64,000 nucleotides of DNA from Parcubacteria group bacterium M10-OD1-1. GTDB taxonomy: Bacteria; Patescibacteria; Paceibacteria; Moranbacterales; UBA2206. Positions within the stretch are counted from its first letter, which is position 1, and each line of letters starts with the position of its first letter. Of the stretch, positions 42,783 to 52,555 are shown one piece after another. A program made the translations under genes and the position numbers. The notes under the pieces were generated by a model, which was given only the letters and a program-made list of their open reading frames with translations, made no database searches and was not told the DNA's origin. The stretch covers positions 186,001-250,000 of the forward strand of contig LSNL01000003.1 of NCBI GenBank assembly GCA_003056145.1, read 5' to 3'.

Positions 42783-45167
42783 ATGAAATATAGTTACAAT
42801 TGGTTAAAAGAATTAGCTAACACACAAAAGACTGCAGAGGAAATGGCAGAACTTTTAACTATGCATTCCTTTGAGCTAGAAGGATTAGAGAAAAAAGAAA
42901 TTAATTTGACTGGAGTAGTAATAGGAAAAATTTTAGAGATTAAAAAACATCCAGATGCTGATAAGTTACAGCTAACTAAAATAGAGATTGGCAAAAAAAA
43001 ATTAGAGATAGTTTGTGGAGCGCCAAATATTAAAATTGGTGATAAAGTGCCAGTCGCTTTGGTAGGAGCTCAATTGCCAAACGGAATAAAAATTAGAGAA
43101 ACAAAAATACGAGGAGTAAAATCCGTGGGAATGTTATGTGCAGAAGATGAATTAGATTTAGGAGAAAATCATAATGGAATTATGATTTTAGATGAGGACG
43201 CTCCAGTTGGAATGTCCATAAAAAAATATCTAGAGATTAGAAACGACACCATTTTTGAAATAAAAATTTTACCAGATAGGGCTCACGACGCGATGAGTTA
43301 TGTTGGAGTAGCTAGGGAGATGGCAATTTTAGATAATCAAAAATTTGATTATGATTTTGCAGGTTTAAAGTTACCAAAAAAGAAATCTCGTAAATTAAAA
43401 GTTATAATCAAAGATAAAAAACTATGCCCTCGTTATATTGGTGCTGTAATGGAAGGAGTGATAATTAAAGAGTCTCCTGATTGGCTAAGAGCTCGCCTAG
43501 AAGCTTCTGGAATTCGTCCTATCAATAATGTAGTAGATGCAACTAATTATGTGATGTTAGAGCTTGGACAACCCTTACACGCTTTTGATTTTTCTCAAGT
43601 TCAAGAAATTTCAAAAAACGAGACGGCTAAAATTATAATTAGAAAAGCTCAGAAAAATGAAAAGATTGAACTTTTAGATGGAGAGGTTTTAAAATTAACG
43701 GTTGATAATTTAGTTATTGCTAATAATCAAGAACCGCTAGTCTTAGCTGGAGTAATGGGAGGAAAAAATTCTGAGATTAATAATGATACAAAATCAATAA
43801 TTTTGGAATCGGCTAATTTTAACGCAATTTCAATTAGAACAACTAGAATAGAACATAAAATTAGAACAGAATCATCAGATAGATTTGAAAAAAATATTGA
43901 CCCTAATTTAGCAGAAAAAGCAATAAGAAGAGTCATAGAAATCTTAGAGCATACCGCTGAAGCTAAATTAGAAGGGGTAGTAGATATTTATCCGCAAAAA
44001 AACAAACCTCAAAAAATAGAGATTAATTTAGACTATATTAATAGTTTATTAGGAGAAGAAATAAAAAAAGCAGAGGTTTTAAAAATTTTGAAATCTCTAC
44101 AATTCAAGATTATTGGAAAAGAAGAAGAAAAAACTATTTTAGTAGAGGCACCAACTTATAGAGTTGATTTAAAAACTCCAGAAGATGTCATTGAGGATAT
44201 CGGAAGAATTTGGGGCTATGAAAAAATCAAACCTCAGCCACTAGTGGAACCAATTATTCCAGCTAAAATAAATCAACAATTATTTTTAGAAAGAAAAATT
44301 AGACAAAATATAATTGGTTTAGGCTTTGATGAAATTTATAATTATTCTTTTTATGGCGAAGAAGATGTCGTAAATTGTAAATTAAATCAAAAACAACATT
44401 TAAGATTAGAGAACCCGATGAACCCTAGTCAGCATTTAGTAAGAGCTAATTTGGTTCCAAATATCTTAAAAAATATTTTTATCAATTTAAAACATTTTGA
44501 TAGTTTTAAAATATTTAAAATAGGCAGGAATTATTGGTTGGAAAAAGGGACAGTTAAAGAAGAAAGAAAATTAGTGATGGCAAATATTTTAAAGAAAGAT
44601 CAAGACGGAGAAACTTTTTATGAAATGAAAGGAGCAGTAGAAGATTTATTAGAAATTATTGGCATAGACAAAAAAGCACTTGTTATCTCAAAAATAAAAG
44701 AATTAAATAAATATTATATTCATCCAACCAGAAGTGCTGAAATAAAAATCAATGAAAAACTCATCGGCTATGTTGGAGAAATTAATCCTTTAGTGCTTTT
44801 AAAATATAAAATTGAAAAAAGAGTAGCTTTGGCTGAGATTGATTTGAGAAAACTTTTGGCTATTACTCAAACAGAAAAAAAATATCAGTCTTTAAAGAAA
44901 TTTCCTAGCGTTACAAGAGATATTTCAATGCTAGTTAATCACGATGTGCAAGTTTTAGACATTGTAAATTTAATTAAAAGAGCTGGGAAAGTAATTTTGA
45001 AGGTTAGCTTATTTGATGTCTTTAAAAAAGATAAAAAAACTAGTTTAGCTTTCCATCTTGAATTTGGAGTAGATGACAGGACTTTAAAAAATAAAGAAAT
45101 TGATAAGGAAATAGGAAAAATAGTTACAGAGTTGGAAACTAAGTTAAAAGTAGAAGTCCGACAATAG
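42783..45167 (+). CDS. pheT: Phenylalanyl-tRNA synthetase beta subunit
   Basis: A 794-residue beta subunit with standard domain order: tRNA-binding OB fold (VVIGKILEIKKHPDADKLQL, VCGAPNIKIGDKVPVALVG), B3/B4 editing region (IRPINNVVDATNYVMLELGQ, GVMGGKNSEI), B5 and the C-terminal anticodon-binding FDX-ACB domain (KFPSVTRDISMLVNHDV). It forms the alpha2-beta2 enzyme with PheS. Complete, with no unusual features. Confidence 0.97.
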   Translation: MKYSYNWLKELANTQKTAEEMAELLTMHSFELEGLEKKEINLTGVVIGKILEIKKHPDADKLQLTKIEIGKKKLEIVCGAPNIKIGDKVPVALVGAQLPNGIKIRETKIRGVKSVGMLCAEDELDLGENHNGIMILDEDAPVGMSIKKYLEIRNDTIFEIKILPDRAHDAMSYVGVAREMAILDNQKFDYDFAGLKLPKKKSRKLKVIIKDKKLCPRYIGAVMEGVIIKESPDWLRARLEASGIRPINNVVDATNYVMLELGQPLHAFDFSQVQEISKNETAKIIIRKAQKNEKIELLDGEVLKLTVDNLVIANNQEPLVLAGVMGGKNSEINNDTKSIILESANFNAISIRTTRIEHKIRTESSDRFEKNIDPNLAEKAIRRVIEILEHTAEAKLEGVVDIYPQKNKPQKIEINLDYINSLLGEEIKKAEVLKILKSLQFKIIGKEEEKTILVEAPTYRVDLKTPEDVIEDIGRIWGYEKIKPQPLVEPIIPAKINQQLFLERKIRQNIIGLGFDEIYNYSFYGEEDVVNCKLNQKQHLRLENPMNPSQHLVRANLVPNILKNIFINLKHFDSFKIFKIGRNYWLEKGTVKEERKLVMANILKKDQDGETFYEMKGAVEDLLEIIGIDKKALVISKIKELNKYYIHPTRSAEIKINEKLIGYVGEINPLVLLKYKIEKRVALAEIDLRKLLAITQTEKKYQSLKKFPSVTRDISMLVNHDVQVLDIVNLIKRAGKVILKVSLFDVFKKDKKTSLAFHLEFGVDDRTLKNKEIDKEIGKIVTELETKLKVEVRQ

Positions 45168-45182
45168 TTTTTAAAATAGTTT

Positions 45183-47777
45183 ATGAAAGAAATTTCAAAA
45201 AAATACGAAGCTGGAAAATACGAGGAAAATATTTATAAACTTTGGGAGAAGTCAGGTTTTTTTAATCCTGATAATATTAATTCTAAAAAAAAATATAGTA
45301 ATATCTTGCCACCACCCAATGCTAATGGTGGTTTACATTTAGGACATGCCAGTGGATACACAGTAATGGATATTTTTGGTCGCTTTGAAAGAATGAAAGG
45401 TAAATCTGTTTTACTTTTGCCAGGCAAAGATCACGCTGGAATTCAAACTCAGGTTGTTTACGAAAAAAAATTAGAAGATGAGCAAGGAATAAATAGAAAT
45501 GATTTAGGAAGAAAAAAGTTTTTTCAATCAATTTATGATTTTTGTCTAGAACGGGCTAATTATATGCGGTCACAAGAGAAAAAAATTGGGGTGAGCGCTG
45601 ATTGGTCAAGAGAAAAATTTACTTTAGATACTGAAGTTTCAAAAATTGCTATGGAAACTTTCGTTAAAATGCACAAAGACGGAATGATTTATCAGGGTGA
45701 AAGAATTATTAATTGGTGTCCACGATGTAAAACAGCTTTATCGGATATTGAAGTGGATCATAAAACAGTTCAAGGAAAAATATACTTTATTAAATATCCT
45801 ATTCAAAATTCAGAAAAGTTTATTACAGTGGCAACAACTAGACCAGAGACAATGTTAGGGGATAGTGCTGTAGCAGTTAATTCTCAAGACGAAAGATATA
45901 CAAAATTGGTGGGTTTAAAAGTTATTTTACCCTTAGAAAATAGGATTATTCCGATAATTGCTGATAAAAGAATTGATAAAGAATTTGGAACAGGAGCGGT
46001 TAAAATTACTCCTGCTCACGATCTTTTAGATTGGGACATTGGTCAAGATCACCAGCTTCCTATTATTCAAGTTATTAATGAGAAAGCTCAAATAACTAAA
46101 CAGGGAGGGAAATATCAAGGTCAAGATGTTTTAGTAGCTAGGAAAAATATTTTAGCTGATTTAAAGATGCAGGGTTTTTTTGAAAAAGAAGAGGACTTAG
46201 AAATTAATAAATCAATTTGTGAAAGATGCAAGGAAACGATTGAACCCCTTATTTCAAAGCAATGGTTTGTTGCCGTAGATGCTAAAAAATACTCGTTAAA
46301 GAAAGAAGCTTTGAAAGCTATTAAAAATGGTGAAATAAAATTTTTTCCAGAAAATTTTCGGAAAACAATGATTCAGTGGCTTTCTAATTTGCATGATTGG
46401 TGTATTTCTCGACAAATCTGGTGGGGTCATCAAATCCCAGTTTGGTATTGTGAAAAATGTGGAGAAGAGGAATACATTGTTTCTATTGAAAAACCCTTAG
46501 CTTGTCCAAAATGTCAAGGTAAAAAATTAAGACAAGAAACCGATACTTTTGATACTTGGTTTTCCTCTGGTCAATGGGTGCATACTACACTTGGCTATCC
46601 TCAAGGAAAAGATTTCAAAGAGTTTTATCCGACAGATATGATGATTATGGGAAGAGATCTCCTCTTTTTTTGGGCTTCCAGAATGATAATGATGAGCTTA
46701 TATAGAACAGGAGAGGTTCCTTTTAAAAACTTATTTTTTACAGGATTGATTAGAGATAAATTAGGTAAAAAAATGTCTAAATCTAAGGGTAATGGTATTG
46801 ATCCTTTACAAATGATAGATAAATATGGAGTTGATGCACTAAGACTTAGCTTGGTAATGGATACAACTCCTGGACAAGATTCTCGGTTGTATGAAGAAAA
46901 AATTGAAGGTTTTAGAAATTTTATTACTAAACTTTGGAATATTTATCGTTATTCAACTACAGCTAGTCCAGAATTTTTCTTAAAGGAAAAAATTGCTTCT
47001 CGAGATGTTAAATCAGTGGCTGACCAATGGATTATAGCTAAGCTAAATGAAACCATAGAAAGTGTAACAATCTTTATGGAGAAAAAGGAAATTTCTTTAG
47101 CTCAGGAAAAACTTAAAAAATTTACTTGGGATGATTTAGCGGATTGGTATTTAGAAATTCATAAAATTGAGAAAAATAATCAAGTTTTAGGTTACCTTTT
47201 AGATAAAATTTTAAAACTTTGGCACCCATTTACTCCTTTTGTAACCGAAAAAATTTGGCAAGATTTTTGGCAAGGAGAAAAAATGTTGATGATGGAAAAG
47301 TGGGTAAAGCCAGAAAAAAAATTAGAAATTAAAAAAGCACAAGAACTTTTTGAAGAAATCAAAGAAGTAATTTCTAAAGTAAGAAATTTAAGAGCTAATT
47401 ATAGAATAGACCCAGCTAAAATTGTTCAAGCTTACTCAATAAAAATAAAGGAGCAAAAAATTATTGAAAAATTAGCTCGGATAGAAATCATTGAAAAACT
47501 AGCTAGCACTAAAAGTATTCAAATAATAACTAAGAATGTAGAGTTGTCTTTAGATATTGCTAACTTAATAGATATTGCTAAAGAAAAAAAACGGACCAAA
47601 AAAGAAATTGAACAATTAAATCAATTAATTGTTAAAATAAAAAATTTATTAGCTAATAAAAAATTTAAAGATAGTGCTCCTGAAAAAGTTATTTTGCAAA
47701 ACCAAAAAAAGTTAAAAGAATATCAAGAAAAAATAAAAACTCAAAAAGAGTTGTTAATGAATATCACTAAATTTTAA
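45183..47777 (+). CDS. valS: Valyl-tRNA synthetase
   Basis: An 864-residue class I ValRS. The HIGH motif is LHLGHASGYTVMDIF, KMSKS is KKMSKSKGNGIDPLQM, and the Val-specific LLPGKDHAGIQTQ is present. The CP1 editing domain (VATTRPETMLGDSAVAVN, HDLLDWDIG) and a zinc site (CPKCQGKK region) are intact. The C terminus has the ValRS coiled-coil arm (about 790-860) that contacts tRNA. It lies 15 bases after pheT and before the RNase P RNA. Confidence 0.97.
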   Translation: MKEISKKYEAGKYEENIYKLWEKSGFFNPDNINSKKKYSNILPPPNANGGLHLGHASGYTVMDIFGRFERMKGKSVLLLPGKDHAGIQTQVVYEKKLEDEQGINRNDLGRKKFFQSIYDFCLERANYMRSQEKKIGVSADWSREKFTLDTEVSKIAMETFVKMHKDGMIYQGERIINWCPRCKTALSDIEVDHKTVQGKIYFIKYPIQNSEKFITVATTRPETMLGDSAVAVNSQDERYTKLVGLKVILPLENRIIPIIADKRIDKEFGTGAVKITPAHDLLDWDIGQDHQLPIIQVINEKAQITKQGGKYQGQDVLVARKNILADLKMQGFFEKEEDLEINKSICERCKETIEPLISKQWFVAVDAKKYSLKKEALKAIKNGEIKFFPENFRKTMIQWLSNLHDWCISRQIWWGHQIPVWYCEKCGEEEYIVSIEKPLACPKCQGKKLRQETDTFDTWFSSGQWVHTTLGYPQGKDFKEFYPTDMMIMGRDLLFFWASRMIMMSLYRTGEVPFKNLFFTGLIRDKLGKKMSKSKGNGIDPLQMIDKYGVDALRLSLVMDTTPGQDSRLYEEKIEGFRNFITKLWNIYRYSTTASPEFFLKEKIASRDVKSVADQWIIAKLNETIESVTIFMEKKEISLAQEKLKKFTWDDLADWYLEIHKIEKNNQVLGYLLDKILKLWHPFTPFVTEKIWQDFWQGEKMLMMEKWVKPEKKLEIKKAQELFEEIKEVISKVRNLRANYRIDPAKIVQAYSIKIKEQKIIEKLARIEIIEKLASTKSIQIITKNVELSLDIANLIDIAKEKKRTKKEIEQLNQLIVKIKNLLANKKFKDSAPEKVILQNQKKLKEYQEKIKTQKELLMNITKF

Positions 47778-47867
47778 GACCTTATTTACAAAAAGTTAAT
47801 TTTATGGTAAGGTTTCAGGTGGTTTAAAAAGTGAAATTTTAAGAAATAAAGTAGTTCTTTTAATACT

Positions 47868-48200
47868 TATCAAGGTAAATTGAGTAGTCGCTCCAGTTTT
47901 TGGAGAGGAAAGTCCGGACATTCAGCCTAATCTTAATTGGCAAGGGTAGCGGGTAACTCCCGTCTAGAGTAATCTAAGAGGTGCGAGCAGAGACGCTTCC
48001 TTCAGAAATGAAGAAGCACCCTTTTGGGGTGAGCTCTAATAGTAATATTAGAGGTGAAACGGCAAAATCCTTACCTGAATGCAAGGTCGTGTTCTATTTT
48101 TGAATAAAATATAGAAAGTGCCGCGCGAGGTTTTAAGTAATTAAAACCCAAGATAAATGACTACTCACGACAAAATCCGGCTTATAGATTTACCTTGATA
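47868..48200 (+). ncRNA. rnpB: RNase P RNA (bacterial type A-like)
   Basis: A 333-base RNA with all core sequences: GAGGAAAGTCCGGAC near the 5' end (P4 left, CR I), GGTGAAACGGCAAAATCC, GAGGTTTTAAG, and the 3' GACAAAATCCGGCTTATAG. The ends are defined by a perfect 13-base helix P1 (47868-47880 with 48188-48200). It matures the 5' ends of tRNAs. The position after valS is free-standing. Confidence 0.95.
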
Positions 48201-48252
48201 AATATCAAAAGAATTAAAAACTAAATTAAGTAAAATTAGAAATAAGATTATT

Positions 48253-49680
48253 ATGAAAAAATCAGAATTATTTTTTAGTGCTGTTCAGGTCTTAATTGAT
48301 TTTTTAATGATTATTTTGGCAGCCACTTCTGCTTATTATATTAGAAATGTTCCAGAAATATTAGCTTTAAAATCAAAACTTTATAATTTTTCTTTCCACA
48401 ATTATATCCAAATTGTGTTAATTGTAGTGCCATTCTTCTTAATCATTTACGCGTTGGAAGGTCTTTACGATATTAGAGCTACTAGAAAATTTTGGCAAGA
48501 AGCTGTAAAAATATTTTCGGCTACTTCTATTGGCTTAGTGATAATTATTGTTGCTATATTCTTAAAACGAGAATGGTTTTCTTCCCGTTTCGTTATTTTG
48601 GCTGGTTGGATGTTGGTTACTTTTTACGTTGTTTCGGCTAGATATTTTGTGCATCTTATTCAAAAATGGTTATTAAGAAATAAAGGAATTGGTATACACA
48701 GGCTTTTATTGATTGGTAGAAACGGGAAAATTAGTACTATTGCTAAATTTATTTTACAAAATCCTAATCTTGGTTATAAAGTTATTGATCAGATTAATAC
48801 GGCCAGTGTACACTTAATTAAGCAAATAAAGAAGGAAAGGGGAATTGACGATATAATTTTGTGTGAACCTTCAATTACTGATGCGGAACAAGAGAAGTTA
48901 ATTGATTTCTGCTCCATTCATAATATTAAGTATCAATATATTCCAACTACTCTACAAACTTCTAAATTTGAGATAGGTGTTTTAAATGGAGAGCCGTTAA
49001 TTGAAGTTAAAAATACTCCCTTAGAAGGTTGGGGAAAAATTTCTAAGAGAATTTTTGATATAGTGATTTCTGCACTAGGAATTATTCTAGCGTCGCCAAT
49101 AATGTTATTAGTGGCGATAGCTATTAAATTAGATGATGGCGGTCCAATTATCTATAAAAATGAGAGGATTGGTAACGATGGAAAAAAATTCTTAGTCTAT
49201 AAATTCAGATATTTAAAACAAAATTGTTGTATTTCTAAAGACAATCCAAAGCTAGAAGAAGCCTTAAATTTAGAAAAAAAACTAATCAAGAAGCAAAGTG
49301 TTCGGAAAGGACCTCTCTATAAAATTAAAAATGACCCTAGAAAAACTATAACGGGAAACTTTATTGAAAAATATTCCATTGATGAATTACCGCAATTTTT
49401 CAATGTTCTCTTTGGATCAATGAGTATGGTTGGTCCACGTCCTCATCAAAAAAGAGAAGTAGAAAAATATATGGAATATCATAGAAGGTTATTAACTATT
49501 AAACCAGGAGTAACGGGTATGGCACAAGTTTCTGGACGTTCTGACTTAGATTTTGAAAATGAATATAAATTAGATTTATTTTATATTGAAAATTGGTCGT
49601 TAAAACTAGATATTCAGATATGTCTCAAAACTTTTGGAGTGTTATTTAGAAAAAGAAAAAATATTTCTTCTCAATCTTAA
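48253..49680 (+). CDS. Polyprenyl glycosylphosphotransferase (initiating sugar transferase)
   Basis: A 475-residue membrane enzyme of the WbaP/ExoY/EpsL type, which loads the first sugar-phosphate onto undecaprenyl phosphate. Four or five N-terminal helices (residues 1-130) are followed by a nucleotide-fold middle domain (HRLLLIGRNGKISTI). The C-terminal bacterial sugar transferase domain has KRIFDIVISALGIILASPIM, KNERIGNDGKKFLVYKFR, SIDELPQFFNVLFGSMSMVG and PGVTGMAQVSGRSDLDF. It opens the polysaccharide region. The sugar used cannot be told from sequence. Confidence 0.92.
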   Translation: MKKSELFFSAVQVLIDFLMIILAATSAYYIRNVPEILALKSKLYNFSFHNYIQIVLIVVPFFLIIYALEGLYDIRATRKFWQEAVKIFSATSIGLVIIIVAIFLKREWFSSRFVILAGWMLVTFYVVSARYFVHLIQKWLLRNKGIGIHRLLLIGRNGKISTIAKFILQNPNLGYKVIDQINTASVHLIKQIKKERGIDDIILCEPSITDAEQEKLIDFCSIHNIKYQYIPTTLQTSKFEIGVLNGEPLIEVKNTPLEGWGKISKRIFDIVISALGIILASPIMLLVAIAIKLDDGGPIIYKNERIGNDGKKFLVYKFRYLKQNCCISKDNPKLEEALNLEKKLIKKQSVRKGPLYKIKNDPRKTITGNFIEKYSIDELPQFFNVLFGSMSMVGPRPHQKREVEKYMEYHRRLLTIKPGVTGMAQVSGRSDLDFENEYKLDLFYIENWSLKLDIQICLKTFGVLFRKRKNISSQS

Positions 49681-49766
49681 ACTAATTAAAGATAAGAATA
49701 GTTTAGTTTTTTATAAACTTGACCAAAGCTGACAAGAAAGTTAATCTGAATAAGTAGAAATTAACT

Positions 49767-49862
49767 ATGACAATGAAAATTAATAATACAACAATTTGGT
49801 TTTTCTTTTATTTGTTCTTTACTGAGCAAGAAGGCCATTTTGTTTTTGCGAAAAAAGATTAA
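49767..49862 (+). CDS. Possible short hydrophobic peptide
   Basis: An open frame of 31 residues with an aromatic/hydrophobic core (TTIWFFFYLFFTEQEGHFVF) before the terminator at 49883. It has no SD sequence and no homologue known to the annotator. It may be translated, but it could equally be chance in AT-rich DNA. Confidence 0.2.
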   Translation: MTMKINNTTIWFFFYLFFTEQEGHFVFAKKD

Positions 49863-49882
49863 ATAAATTTTTTCCTAAAAAT

Positions 49883-49909
49883 AAACTGGTCTGATGACCA
49901 GTTTTTTTT
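49883..49909 (+). terminator. Strong intrinsic terminator
   Basis: AAACTGGTC pairs with GACCAGTTT around a TGAT loop and continues into a run of T. It lies in the 287-base gap after the sugar transferase gene, which otherwise shows only the doubtful 31-residue frame. Confidence 0.85.
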
Positions 49910-49967
49910 GTTCTTTCAATTTAAGAGTATCTTCACTAATTAACAATTAAAACAGGGGGAGAAGGCT

Positions 49968-50192
49968 ATGAATTTAAAACGAGCTAAGAAGATTAAAGAA
50001 GAAATTGCTGAAATTGTAGATGATTTTCCTTATGTAGTTTTAGAATTTTTTCTTGACTCGGGAATAAGAGTAAGTGGTAGCTACACTAAATCATTGGAGG
50101 GCACGAGTCTTCCGTGGATAATTTTAAATGAAAATTATCCACTTAATTTGAACGAAGTGGCTAGTGTTAAAATAGCAGATGATGACTTCTAA
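49968..50192 (+). CDS. Small hypothetical protein with SD
   Basis: A 74-residue acidic protein (LKRAKKIKEEIAEIVDDFPY, SGIRVSGSYTKSLEGTSLPW) without membrane segments or cysteines. It is preceded by a purine-rich SD (GGGGGAGAAGG) and bounded by terminators on both sides, so it is a one-gene unit. No family was recognised. Confidence 0.55.
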   Translation: MNLKRAKKIKEEIAEIVDDFPYVVLEFFLDSGIRVSGSYTKSLEGTSLPWIILNENYPLNLNEVASVKIADDDF

Positions 50193-50216
50193 TAGGTAGA
50201 AGATAATTTTTTAAAA

Positions 50217-50257
50217 TTAATTCCTTACTGTTTCAACGAAATGGCAAGGAATTTTTT
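50217..50257. terminator. Probable bidirectional terminator
   Basis: AATTCCTT and AAGGAATT pair across about 19 bases, with T-rich sequence after the plus-strand arm and A-rich sequence before the other. It lies between the plus gene at 49968 and the converging minus gene ending at 50278. Confidence 0.6.
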
Positions 50258-50277
50258 AATTAAAAAATAGTTAGTTA

Positions 50278-50946
50278 TTAGAGGGTAATCAAAATAAAAA
50301 CTAAGAGAAAAGAAAGAAGAATAAATCCGAAACCAATAAAATTTAGGAAATAATGCTTTAGAAACCAAGGCTTGTATTGAGAAATTCTTTGATTGAGTTC
50401 TTGAATATTTTGCCATAAATAATAGTTAAGATAGGCTGGACGCATAGCCAGTGATTGATTTACTATAACTTGATTGCCGATTGCTAGATATTTATTTTGA
50501 GGCATTGAATTTTTTATAATAAAAAGATAAGCGTGTTTAGATTTTGGTTTGGGATAAAAATGTAAATTTAAACAATAGATCTTTCCTTGGGAATGGTTAA
50601 TTCTAGAGAAGGCAAAATCAATAGTATCTTTGGATTTTAATGAATGTAATTTTAATTTAGAAGTTCTCAATAAATGAGAACAATCAGTTGAAGAAATCTT
50701 TAATTCTAGGGTTCCTCCATGGCTTACACGAGAATTACCGAATAAGATCCTTATCTGAGACAAACCATCATAATCAGCTTGAAATTTTTGTGTAATTCCT
50801 TGATCGGGGAGCTTTATCTTAGTTCCCTTCTCTACCGTCCAATGATTATCAGGAAAAGACCATTTTTGGTTAATTCCAGCTAAAATAATTCCAAAAAGAA
50901 TAAGGAGAGAAATTAAAAAAATATTTTTTTTCAAAAGATAAAACAT
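50278..50946 (-). CDS. Membrane protein with large external domain, unknown
   Basis: A 222-residue protein with one helix at each end (about 9-26 and 200-220) and a beta-rich middle, probably outside the membrane. It follows the 486-residue membrane glycosyltransferase-like gene by four bases, so the two form a minus-strand operon. The paired architecture suggests an accessory subunit or anomeric-sugar/lipid binding protein for its partner; this is inference. Confidence 0.5.
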   Translation of the reverse strand: MFYLLKKNIFLISLLILFGIILAGINQKWSFPDNHWTVEKGTKIKLPDQGITQKFQADYDGLSQIRILFGNSRVSHGGTLELKISSTDCSHLLRTSKLKLHSLKSKDTIDFAFSRINHSQGKIYCLNLHFYPKPKSKHAYLFIIKNSMPQNKYLAIGNQVIVNQSLAMRPAYLNYYLWQNIQELNQRISQYKPWFLKHYFLNFIGFGFILLSFLLVFILITL

Positions 50947-50950
50947 AAGT

Positions 50951-52411
50951 TTATAAGTAAAAACGAGGGAGAATAAAATTAAAAATTATATAAAAACAAA
51001 AAGAAAACATTAAGATAAATCCAGTAAGAAGAATATTTTTAAAATAGCGCTCCTTTTTCAATAACATGCCCAAGCCAACAAAAACCAAAATAAGATGAGA
51101 AGCTAAATTAGGTAAGAAATATCTTCCGGGTGTGCCGAGAGTTAATCGATGGAAACTTATAAAAACTTTCCAATCGTAAGTCCGAATACCTAGCTGTAAG
51201 GCAATAATCATTAATAATAAAAAAATAATATATTTTTTATCGGGTAAATAATGAGGTATTTTTTTAGTCCAGAAAAATAAAACTAAACCTAGCACAGATA
51301 AGGTTTCTATCCAAAAAATTAAATTAGTAAAATTATGAGTAAGCCAATTACTCTTCCAACTTAAACTACCCCAATAAGTACGAGAAGATAAAGCAAAACG
51401 ACCCATACTCAAGCTAGTATCAAGATATTTTTGTAAAGAGGAAAAAGTTTGAGTTGGAGTACCTTCGAAAGGCAAAAGTCCTCTTAGATTATACTGAGTG
51501 TTAGCTAGAAAAGTGAGAGTGATTAAAAAAACGAAAAAAAGAGATAAATAGTAGCCTAAATGTCGTTGGCGCTTTATTTTTTGATAGCTATGAAAAGCGA
51601 TTAAAAAAATAAAAGCTATCAAAAGAACAATAGCTGTTCCTTTGGTTAATAAACCTAAGATTAGAGCAATCAGCATTAGAGTAAAATTTTTCCAGTTTAA
51701 TCCTTGTTTTAAACTTAAAATGCCACCTAAAGTAAAAAGAAAAAAGAGAGGAATGAGTAAAACATCATAATTGATGTTAGTAAAATACATGGTAAATTTA
51801 GGCTGGAAAGCTAGTATAGCGCTTAAAATTAGGCTGTAGTCCCTTTTTAAACCGATATTAATAGCAATTAGGTAACTTAGGAAAACAGCCAGAGTACCCA
51901 AGAAAACAGAAAAAATTCTGATCAAATAAAATCTTACTAGAATATTACTACTAGAAAAAGTTTTTTCTATCCAAGAGGCGAGTGTATGATAAAGAGTATG
52001 GGTAGCGGTATCGGCTGGATAATAATAATTAAGGGGCTTCCATTGAGAAGCGCTGATAGAATTTTCATTTTGACCGATATAGCCAGGGACGAAATTGGCG
52101 GTATTATATAAACCTTTGCGAATTATATTAAGGTTGCTAGCTTCTCCAGCGTGGATTATTTCTTGGGAAAAATTATAATTCTCAATCTGTTTATTTTTGT
52201 GTCCAATTCGGCGTTTGATTTTTTGAGCAGAAGGAACGCTGGGATAAGAAATGGATTGAATAGTATTATAGTGTCGGGCTTCATCTTGTCCAGTAAAAAG
52301 AGGATAAAGTGTAGCCAAAAAAACGCCTTTCAAAAAAAAGACACTTAAAATTAAAAGTAAAATAACTTTTGTTTTTTGGAAAGATTTTAATTTAAATAAC
52401 CATTTTTGCAT
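50951..52411 (-). CDS. Polytopic membrane glycosyltransferase-like protein (DUF2142/GT-C type)
   Basis: A 486-residue protein with about eleven membrane helices. The first outer loop holds the acidic motif TLYPLFTGQDEARHYNTIQS, in the place where DUF2142 and GT39-like GT-C enzymes carry a catalytic Asp-Glu, and PKFTMYFTNINYDVLL follows later. Such enzymes move a sugar from a polyprenyl-phosphate donor on the outer face of the membrane. It is divergently placed from the AbrB-like gene and has its own promoter, with the ATG only six bases behind the -10 box. Confidence 0.65.
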   Translation of the reverse strand: MQKWLFKLKSFQKTKVILLLILSVFFLKGVFLATLYPLFTGQDEARHYNTIQSISYPSVPSAQKIKRRIGHKNKQIENYNFSQEIIHAGEASNLNIIRKGLYNTANFVPGYIGQNENSISASQWKPLNYYYPADTATHTLYHTLASWIEKTFSSSNILVRFYLIRIFSVFLGTLAVFLSYLIAINIGLKRDYSLILSAILAFQPKFTMYFTNINYDVLLIPLFFLFTLGGILSLKQGLNWKNFTLMLIALILGLLTKGTAIVLLIAFIFLIAFHSYQKIKRQRHLGYYLSLFFVFLITLTFLANTQYNLRGLLPFEGTPTQTFSSLQKYLDTSLSMGRFALSSRTYWGSLSWKSNWLTHNFTNLIFWIETLSVLGLVLFFWTKKIPHYLPDKKYIIFLLLMIIALQLGIRTYDWKVFISFHRLTLGTPGRYFLPNLASHLILVFVGLGMLLKKERYFKNILLTGFILMFSFCFYIIFNFILPRFYL

Positions 52412-52417
52412 AAATTT

Positions 52418-52446
52418 AGTATACTATATTTGATTAAACCTGTCAT
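52418..52446 (-). promoter_or_regulatory. Promoter of the GT-C-like gene (leaderless arrangement)
   Basis: On the minus strand ATGACA (complement of 52441-52446), 17 bases, TATACT (complement of 52418-52423), then six bases to the ATG at 52411. Confidence 0.55.
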
Positions 52447-52526
52447 TTCAGCATCTCAGGGAGAGTAGCACTAATATAGGAAAAGGATGACAAGTTTAAT
52501 CTTTACGAATACCTAAATATAAAAAA

Positions 52527-52555
52527 TTGATGCTTTTTAAATCCATTGTTATAAT
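52527..52555 (+). promoter_or_regulatory. Promoter in the 52.4-52.75 kb gap
   Basis: TTGATG (52527-52532), 17 bases, TATAAT (52550-52555). An ATG at 52562 follows at leaderless distance and opens a 23-residue frame (MKKINDNKKIEKVFSSNEFF...) ending at TAG near 52632. The peptide may be a gene remnant. This is the main content of the 343-base gap apart from the promoter and palindrome of the AbrB-like gene. Confidence 0.45.
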
